Of a stretch of 64,000 nucleotides of DNA, positions 59,701 through 64,000 are shown piece by piece. The notes beneath the pieces were generated by a model. The model was not told where the DNA came from. It saw nothing but the letters and a program-made list of their open reading frames with translations, and searched no databases. The DNA comes from Duganella alba (GTDB lineage Bacteria > Pseudomonadota > Gammaproteobacteria > Burkholderiales > Burkholderiaceae_D). The stretch is from assembly GCF_009674495.1 (NCBI RefSeq), contig NZ_WKJN01000019.1, positions 1-64,000 on the forward strand, written 5' to 3'. Made by a program: the position numbers and the translations under genes. Each line of letters opens with the position of its first letter. The stretch's first letter is position 1.

Positions 59701-59880
59701 CTCCTCGGCGGCCAGGCCGTTGACCTGCGTGACCACCTGCGAGGTGACATCGGCGATATCGGGATAGGCTTCCAGCGGCAGCTGGCTCCAGCAGTAGCCA
59801 CCGTACAGCGCCACCAGCAGGAAAATCAGCGAGACGATGCCGCGCCGGTTGAAGCACAGAGTGACGAGACGTTCAATCAT
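56782..59880 (-). CDS. Heavy-metal efflux RND permease (CusA/CzcA family)
   Basis: About 1032 residues. Start taken at ATG 59880 (MIERLVTLCFNRRGIVSLIFLLVALYGGYCW), the family start, which overlaps the adaptor stop; a longer in-frame start at 59895 adds five residues. Twelve membrane helices with HME-RND features: DIADVTSQVVTQVNGLAAEEVEQQITIPLE, GAIDFGIIVDGAIFVLEAI and GRDFLPTLDEGSIWLQVTLPPG. Proton-driven export of divalent or monovalent metal ions. The metal is not clear; methionine-rich CusA signatures were not sought in detail. Confidence 0.94.
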   Translation of the reverse strand: MIERLVTLCFNRRGIVSLIFLLVALYGGYCWSQLPLEAYPDIADVTSQVVTQVNGLAAEEVEQQITIPLEREIMGTPGMHVMRSKSTFGLSLITVVFQDGAEDYWSRQRLQERIAGVSLPYGAQPSLDALTSPIGEIYRYTLESKSQDLRALSELQRWVVIPRLKQASGVVDVGNFGGLTTQFLLEFDPAKLSKYNLSLAQITQAIAANNANAGGSILTRGQQGLVVRGVGLIHSLDDLGNVVVTQKNGVPVLVKDLGNVTLGNQERHGVLGKDKVSDTVSGIVLLLKNENPSRVIAGVHEAVQDLNDHLLPKDVKVVPYMDRSTLVDATVHTVGKTLIEGVVLVTLVMVLFLGSPRAALIAASAIPVSLMAAFILMHHFKIPANLLSLGAIDFGIIVDGAIFVLEAILLQREKQPDGLLSAKDAMKATLQVMRPTCFGMLVIMIAYLPLFAFQRIEYKLFSPMAFAVGFALLGALLMTMMLIPGLAYWAFRKPRKIFHNPVLEWLMPRYEALLQRLVGKSKLVLAVAAATLVAVIVVGGAIGRDFLPTLDEGSIWLQVTLPPGISLTKATQMADALREATLQEPQVAHVVTQLGRNDEGTDPFTPSHIECAVTLQPYDKWPSGMSKQDLIDKLAARYKQLPRTDVGFSQPMIDGVLDKLAGAHSDLVVKVYGDDFHATRKLASSVEKLLRSVPGAEDVIIDQEPPLPQVRIDVDRAAAARLGINVSDVMALIQTGIGGSPVAQVYVDDRSYDVAARFSGPTRNDPQAIGDLVLNAANGAHVALAQVAHIRLAEGETTITREMNRRHLTVRTNLRGRDLSSFLAEAQGRIQREIPYDHARYQITWGGQFENQQRAQARLAVIVPAVLALMFVMLFSEFGNLRQPGLILLAVPLSLLGGLVALQMRGMTLNVSSAVGFIALFGVSVLNAVVMLANLNRWRALLPDDLRTAVINGARERVRPVLTTATVAALGLVPAALAHGLGSDVQRPLATVVVGGLVTATVLTLVLLPALYYLIEERFARHPAPAPEGEQA

Positions 59881-61000
59881 TGAGCAGCACTCCATCCTTG
59901 GTGACGATGCGCTCGCCGGACTTCAGGCCGGACAGCACTTCCACTTGCTCACCGATCTGCGCGCCCAGTTTCAGTTCGCGCGGCTCGAACTGCCATGGCT
60001 TGACTTCGACAAAGGCGCGGCTGGCGAAGCCGCTCTGGATCACCGCCGTCATCGGCACCAGCATGCCGTTGTGCGGACGCGCCAGCAGCGTGGCTTCGGC
60101 GAACATGCCGGGTTTGAGGTGGCCGTCATGGTTGTCGAAGGGCAGGCGGACTTTGATGGTGCGCGTGTCGGCATCGAGCATCTCGCCGATGTAGCGTACC
60201 TGGCCGGTGACCGGCGCCGGCCAGGCGTCCAGCTTGACGCTGGCCTGCTGGCCGACGTACAGCTGCGCCAGGTCTTTTTCCTGCGCGTTGGCGCTGATGA
60301 AAACTTTGGACAGGTCGGCGATGGTCATCAGGGAAGCGGTGGCGTCGTTCCAGTACCCGCCGGCGGCGGCCGACAGTTCGACCACGCGGCCGGCAATCGG
60401 CGAGCGCACGGTGATGCGGCCGGCACTGGCATTGCCGCCGCCGTGTGCGCCCAGCTGCGCCAGCCGGGCGGCGGCGCGGGCGGCTTCGGCGGCTGCACTG
60501 TCGAAATCACCCTGGGCCTGCTCGACGTCGCGCTTGGCGGCGATATCGCCTTGTGCCAGCTCGTGCTGGCGCGCCAGGTTGCGCTGTGCCAGCGACAGCG
60601 CCGATTGCGCCTTGGCGTTGTCGGCGCCAGCCTGCGCCATGTCCGGCGCGTCAATGGTGAACAGCACTTCACCGGCCTTGACCTCGTCGCCCAGCTGTTT
60701 GTTGAGGCTGACGATGCGGCCGGCCAGCGGCGGCGTGACTTTCACCAGGCGAGCCGGATCGGCTTCCACCAGTGCCGGCAGCGTGATTGGCGCGGCGATG
60801 CTTTGCTCGGTGATGGCGGCGATCACCAGTGAACGTCTCAACGGTGATTTGTCCGGAATGCGCAGCAGGTCGCCCTCATGCACCAGCGATGGTACATCCT
60901 CGACGGCCGTCTCCTGCTTGGCGGTCGAGCCGTACAGGCGCAGCGCGGCCAGGCCCAGCAGGCCGAGCAAAATCAGTTTCGTCAGGGTGGCTCGTTTCAT
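59873..61000 (-). CDS. RND efflux periplasmic adaptor (membrane fusion protein)
   Basis: 375 residues. N-terminal anchor MKRATLTKLILLGLLGLAALRLYGS, lipoyl/hairpin region (VKVTPPLAGRIVSLNKQLGDEVKAGEVLFTIDAPDMAQAG and a long coiled hairpin rich in Ala, residues 115-185) and beta-barrel domain (VYVGQQASVKLDAWPAPVTGQVRYIGEMLDADTRTIKVRLPFDN). It bridges the pump and outer-membrane channel. First gene of the leftward efflux operon and divergent from the two-component genes. Confidence 0.93.
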   Translation of the reverse strand: MKRATLTKLILLGLLGLAALRLYGSTAKQETAVEDVPSLVHEGDLLRIPDKSPLRRSLVIAAITEQSIAAPITLPALVEADPARLVKVTPPLAGRIVSLNKQLGDEVKAGEVLFTIDAPDMAQAGADNAKAQSALSLAQRNLARQHELAQGDIAAKRDVEQAQGDFDSAAAEAARAAARLAQLGAHGGGNASAGRITVRSPIAGRVVELSAAAGGYWNDATASLMTIADLSKVFISANAQEKDLAQLYVGQQASVKLDAWPAPVTGQVRYIGEMLDADTRTIKVRLPFDNHDGHLKPGMFAEATLLARPHNGMLVPMTAVIQSGFASRAFVEVKPWQFEPRELKLGAQIGEQVEVLSGLKSGERIVTKDGVLLND

Positions 61001-61114
61001 GGTGGTTCTCCGGAACGCCGGGCAAAGCGCGGCCTGCCTCCCTCGGTGGGGATGCGGTCATGGTTGGAAAGGCTGGAAAGTGACGCCATGGTACGGAAAT
61101 TTGCTGCACTGCAT

Positions 61115-61132
61115 CCTGAATTCTTCTTCAGG
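61115..61132. promoter_or_regulatory. Inverted repeat CCTGAA-N6-TTCAGG, candidate operator upstream of the two-component genes
   Basis: Perfect 6-bp arms with a six-base spacer TTCTTC, between the divergent efflux and regulator operons. It lies just before the -35 position of the promoter at 61151-61159, where a response regulator could act on either side. Confidence 0.45.
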
Positions 61133-61150
61133 AAAGGCTGCCCGTGCCGC

Positions 61151-61159
61151 TGCTATACT
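61151..61159 (+). promoter_or_regulatory. Extended -10 promoter element of the response regulator gene
   Basis: TGCTATACT (TGn plus TATACT) about 25 bases upstream of the regulator start codon, which has a GAGGG ribosome site. No strong -35 box, in line with an activator-dependent promoter. Confidence 0.45.
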
Positions 61160-61183
61160 CTGGCCGTCTAGGCGAGGGCATAC

Positions 61184-61867
61184 ATGCAGATACTGTTGGT
61201 GGAAGACGATCACAAGGCAGCGCGGCTGCTGGCGCGCGGTCTGGAGGAAGAAGGCTACACGGTCACGGTCGCCCATGCGGCGCAGGACGTGGAGGCCGCC
61301 GACCTGGCGCGCGCCGATCTGGCCATCCTCGACTGGATGTTGCCGGGCAAGGATGGCGTCACGCTGTGCGGCGAGTGGCGGCGTCGCGGCCTGCAAACGC
61401 CGGTGCTGATGCTGACCGCGCGCGATGCCGTGGCCGACCGCATCACCGGCCTGAACACCGGCGCCGACGATTATCTGACCAAGCCGTTTGAATTCGACGA
61501 ACTGCTGGCGCGCGTGCGGGCGCTGCTGCGGCGCTCGGTGCGCACGCAGCCGGTGCTGCTGCAAGTGGCCGATCTGTGTATCGATCCGCAGACGCATGCA
61601 GTCCATCGCGGTGGCGCCAGCCTGGATCTGACACCGAAGGAATACGCGATTCTTGATTTCCTCGTGCAGCACGTGGGCGAGGTGGTCAGCCGTTTGCAGC
61701 TGGCGGAACACGTCTGGCACGCCGACCTGATCGCCATCGACAACCTGATCGACGTCCACATGAAAAACCTGCGCCGCAAGGTTGATGCGCCGGGCAACGA
61801 ACCGTTGATCGCCACCGTGCGCGGACGCGGCTTCCGCCTGGCGGCTCCGGGAGAGTCGGATGCTTAG
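61184..61867 (+). CDS. OmpR-family response regulator (CusR/QseB-like)
   Basis: 227 residues. Receiver domain with acidic pair E7-D8-D9 (LLVEDDH), phospho-acceptor D50 (AILDWMLPGKDG), T/S and Lys105 (YLTKPFEFDEL), then a winged-helix DNA-binding domain (LTPKEYAILDFLVQHVGEVVSRLQLAEHVW ... IDVHMKNLRRKVDAPG ... VRGRGFRL). Overlaps the kinase gene by 8 bases. Divergent from the metal efflux operon, which it likely activates on metal stress. Confidence 0.94.
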   Translation: MQILLVEDDHKAARLLARGLEEEGYTVTVAHAAQDVEAADLARADLAILDWMLPGKDGVTLCGEWRRRGLQTPVLMLTARDAVADRITGLNTGADDYLTKPFEFDELLARVRALLRRSVRTQPVLLQVADLCIDPQTHAVHRGGASLDLTPKEYAILDFLVQHVGEVVSRLQLAEHVWHADLIAIDNLIDVHMKNLRRKVDAPGNEPLIATVRGRGFRLAAPGESDA

Positions 61868-63257
61868 CCTGCGCCGCCGGCTGGTACTGATTCACTTGAT
61901 GGCCACCGTGGCCACCGTCGGCGCGATAGCGGCGGCAGGCTGGTGGCAGTTGTCGCGCTCGGTACGCGGGCAGCTCGATTCGGCGCTGCTGGCGCTGGCC
62001 GATACGGAAGTCGGCATGCTGACCGACACGCGCGGTACGGCCATCCGCGTGCACGAAGCGCCGGCCGGCAGCGCGCCGCTGTCGCTGACGCGGCTGGACC
62101 GGCTGGTGCAGATCATCGACGGCCAGGGCAGGGTGCTGGCGCGCAGCGCCAATCTCGGCAACGATGTGCTGCCGTTCCCGCCGCGTCTGCTGGAACAACT
62201 GGCGGCCGGCGAAACCGCCTTCGCCACCTTGCCCGACGCGCGCGAAGAACCGCTGCGCATGGTATCGGTGCCGGCGCTGGTCGACGGCCAGCGCTACGCC
62301 GTGCAGGTGGCCGGTTCGCTGGACGATGCGGACCAGATCCTGCAATCGGCGGCGATCCTGTTCACGGTGATGGCGACCGCCTTGCTGGCGCTGGTCGGCT
62401 GGGCCGGCGACCGCTTGTCGCGCAAAACCTTTGTGGCGATGGAGAACATCGTCGACCAGGCGCGCAAGATCGGCGACAGCAGCCTGGACCAGCGTTTGCC
62501 GCATCCCGGTGGCGACGACGAAATCGGCCATCTGGCTGACACGCTGAACGCCATGCTGGATCGGATCGAACAGGCATTCGAGGCGCAGCGGCGCTTTACG
62601 GCGGACGCCTCGCACGAACTGCGCTCGCCGTTGTCGCGGCTGCGCACGGAAATTGAAATCACGCTGCGCCGGCCGCGCTCGAACGAAGAATATGTCGTCG
62701 CGCTGCGCTCCTGCCTGGCGGAAGTCGGCGGGCTGACCATGCTGGTGGAAGAGCTGCTGATGCTGGCGCGCCTGGACGCCGGCCAGCAGCTGGCGCAGGT
62801 GGAACTGGCGTCGCTGTCCGCGCTGGCGCAGGAAACCATCCAGCGACTGACCGCACCGGCCGCCGAACGCCGCATCGACATCCTCCTGCACGACGGGCTG
62901 GCGGAAGCGGTGCAGGTGGACCGTGCGCCGGTCAGCCTGGTACTGCGCAACCTGCTCGAAAACGCGCTGAAATTCTCGCCGGCCGACGGCCACGTCACCG
63001 TCCGCATCCAGCGCGGCGCGCACGGCGTGACCTTGTCGGTGGAAGATCAGGGCTTGGGGATTGCGGAAAGCGAGCTGCCGTTCCTGTTCGAACGCTTCTT
63101 CCGCGGCAGCGGCGCCCGCGCCGGCGAAGTAGACGGCGTCGGCCTCGGCCTGGCCCTGTCGCAAGCGATCATGCAAGCCTATGGCGGCCGCATCGAAGCT
63201 GAAAACGTCACAACAGGTGGAGCGCGTTTCACCCTTTTTGTGCCGGGGACTGCTTGA
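61860..63257 (+). CDS. Sensor histidine kinase (CusS-like)
   Basis: 465 residues. Two membrane helices (about 8-30 and 162-182) flank a 130-residue periplasmic sensor; HAMP-like segment, HisKA with H252 in RRFTADASHELRSPLSRLRTE, and HATPase (NLLENALKFSP, VEDQGLGI, GVGLGLALSQ). Probably senses the exported metal in the periplasm and phosphorylates the adjacent regulator. The periplasmic part is not rich in His or Met, so the metal cannot be told. Confidence 0.93.
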   Translation: MLSLRRRLVLIHLMATVATVGAIAAAGWWQLSRSVRGQLDSALLALADTEVGMLTDTRGTAIRVHEAPAGSAPLSLTRLDRLVQIIDGQGRVLARSANLGNDVLPFPPRLLEQLAAGETAFATLPDAREEPLRMVSVPALVDGQRYAVQVAGSLDDADQILQSAAILFTVMATALLALVGWAGDRLSRKTFVAMENIVDQARKIGDSSLDQRLPHPGGDDEIGHLADTLNAMLDRIEQAFEAQRRFTADASHELRSPLSRLRTEIEITLRRPRSNEEYVVALRSCLAEVGGLTMLVEELLMLARLDAGQQLAQVELASLSALAQETIQRLTAPAAERRIDILLHDGLAEAVQVDRAPVSLVLRNLLENALKFSPADGHVTVRIQRGAHGVTLSVEDQGLGIAESELPFLFERFFRGSGARAGEVDGVGLGLALSQAIMQAYGGRIEAENVTTGGARFTLFVPGTA

Positions 63258-63400
63258 TAAGGCGGGAATCGACGCATATCACTATCAAAAGCGGATTGCA
63301 AAAAACTCTGATTAGCGAGCTGACAGCTAGCATCTGGATTGAATGCTGGTTGAGTGAATTGTGAGTGCAAAGGTCCGCACCCCATAGCTGCCCTTGGGCT

Positions 63401-63850
63401 TCAATTTAGAAATTGGGGTAATGTCGACGGATCTTTCGGAATGTAAGAACGGCTGAATATTAAATTGTTATTTATATTACGGGTAAGTTGACCGCTAAGT
63501 GTTCTCGTCCTTACCCGTACCTCCAGTCTATGCTGATCGGTCCAACGCATCTCCGGAATACTTTCTGGATATTCATCATTCTCAATCTCGAAACCAGGAA
63601 TAAACCACCCGCCTTCAACGGAGGAACCGGCAGAGTCGAAACGAATAGAGTAGGTAATGGATTCGCCTATATTACAATCTCTTTTTAAAAGAGTTGCCTT
63701 ATACATTTTGTCAACCGAAAATTCTTGCTTTATTATGCTTGATGTACAGCCGCCTTCTCTATTCAATGCAAACCAAAACACTGCAACGAATACGACTGGA
63801 ATCGCAATCGCAGAAATAACTATAAATTTTCCGATTGGCGTATTTATCAT
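63401..63850 (-). CDS. Small membrane-anchored protein of unknown function, AT-rich gene
   Basis: 149 residues. One N-terminal helix (IGKFIVISAIAIPVVFVAVFWFAL), then an extracytoplasmic region with a pair of cysteines (REGGCTSSIIKQEF and LKRDCNIGESITYSIRFD). Codon use is clearly more AT-rich than the rest of the window, suggesting a transferred gene. I do not recognise the family. It follows the tail of another reading frame (stop at 63905) after 54 bases; a toxin-immunity or similar pairing is possible but unproven. No good ribosome site is seen. Confidence 0.6.
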   Translation of the reverse strand: MINTPIGKFIVISAIAIPVVFVAVFWFALNREGGCTSSIIKQEFSVDKMYKATLLKRDCNIGESITYSIRFDSAGSSVEGGWFIPGFEIENDEYPESIPEMRWTDQHRLEVRVRTRTLSGQLTRNINNNLIFSRSYIPKDPSTLPQFLN

Positions 63851-63904
63851 TAGGTCAGTAGTAAAAATAAGAAAATAGCAGGTTTAATAGCCGCATCTAA
63901 CTCC

Positions 63905-64000
63905 CTAAAAAAAATTCAATCTGCTTTTTGCCGAGGCCGGTGGATTGAAAAGTTCAGTTTTTATTTTACCTCTTGGACTTGGACTGGCCCTACGTCCATT
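63905..64000 (-). CDS. Possible 3' end of a gene entering from the right edge
   Basis: Reading leftward from the window edge, a frame of 31 codons (ending SAKSRLNFF) is open up to a TAG at 63905-63907. It has no start inside the window. The DNA is AT-rich, like the small gene after it. Too short to assign; chance opening cannot be excluded. Confidence 0.3.
   Translation of the reverse strand, partial: NGRRASPSPRGKIKTELFNPPASAKSRLNFF

Noticed and set aside
1..64000. CRISPR arrays, insertion sequences, rRNA operons
   Set aside because: No regularly spaced repeats of 25-40 bases, no transposase reading frame and no rRNA sequence were seen.

Overview
The window is high-GC, densely coding DNA from a betaproteobacterium, most likely an Oxalobacteraceae member of the Duganella/Massilia/Pseudoduganella/Rugamonas group. 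The grounds are housekeeping genes that read as betaproteobacterial (cysS, accA, tilS, lysC, lpxH, tandem cyclophilins), many TonB receptors and hybrid kinases, and a 30-nt palindromic intergenic repeat built on GGTCTGACCCC. The assignment rests on sequence feel, not on a database search.

Layout. 1-4674: end of the cytochrome c maturation gene ccmI, two exported proteins (one a TlpA-like thioredoxin), and a leftward GntR-ABC transporter operon. 4848-10777: a six-gene rightward stressosome-type operon (RsbR, RsbS, RsbT, an RsbT-RsbX-like fusion, a histidine kinase with a degenerate RsbT-like N-terminus, and a REC-PAS-kinase-REC hybrid). 10780-13533: DUF72 protein, DUF1439 lipoprotein, and two small membrane proteins, one behind three 20-bp-phased ATTTCG repeats. 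13618-21688: housekeeping block (lpxH, two cyclophilins, cysS, AlkA-like glycosylase, accA, tilS, lysC).

21689-25163: a duplicated tRNA-Ser(GCU) transcription unit followed by a PD-(D/E)XK protein and two unknown genes, closed by a terminator; this looks like an accessory insertion spot. 25268-29055: DapA-family enzyme, FCD-type GntR regulator and a PAS hybrid kinase. 29052-41234: a purine/nucleoside acquisition locus with adenine deaminase, exported nucleoside hydrolase, a TrpF-like protein, two TonB receptors, a PfkB sugar kinase, an AzgA-type purine permease, a GntR/UTRA regulator and a phytase-like exported protein. Four near-identical GGTACRTACC operators lie in its two divergent promoter regions, so a likely job is outer-membrane uptake, periplasmic cleavage of nucleosides, base import and deamination, and ribose phosphorylation under one regulator.

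41241-49849: CocE-type hydrolase, an exported barrel-like/SUMF1 fusion, a GGDEF-EAL protein with a C-terminal BLUF photoreceptor domain, and a short UvrA paralogue. 49887-55149: palindromic repeats, then a leftward terminal-oxidase operon (B-type cytochrome oxidase I, II and a small IIa-like subunit with three multihaem cytochromes c). 55259-63257: a heavy-metal RND efflux operon (outer membrane factor, CusA/CzcA pump, adaptor) divergent from its likely two-component regulators. The right edge (63401-64000) is AT-rich with a small membrane-anchored unknown protein and the open-ended tail of another reading frame.

No gene-free stretch exceeds about 300 bases. No CRISPR array, rRNA, insertion sequence or replication origin was seen.
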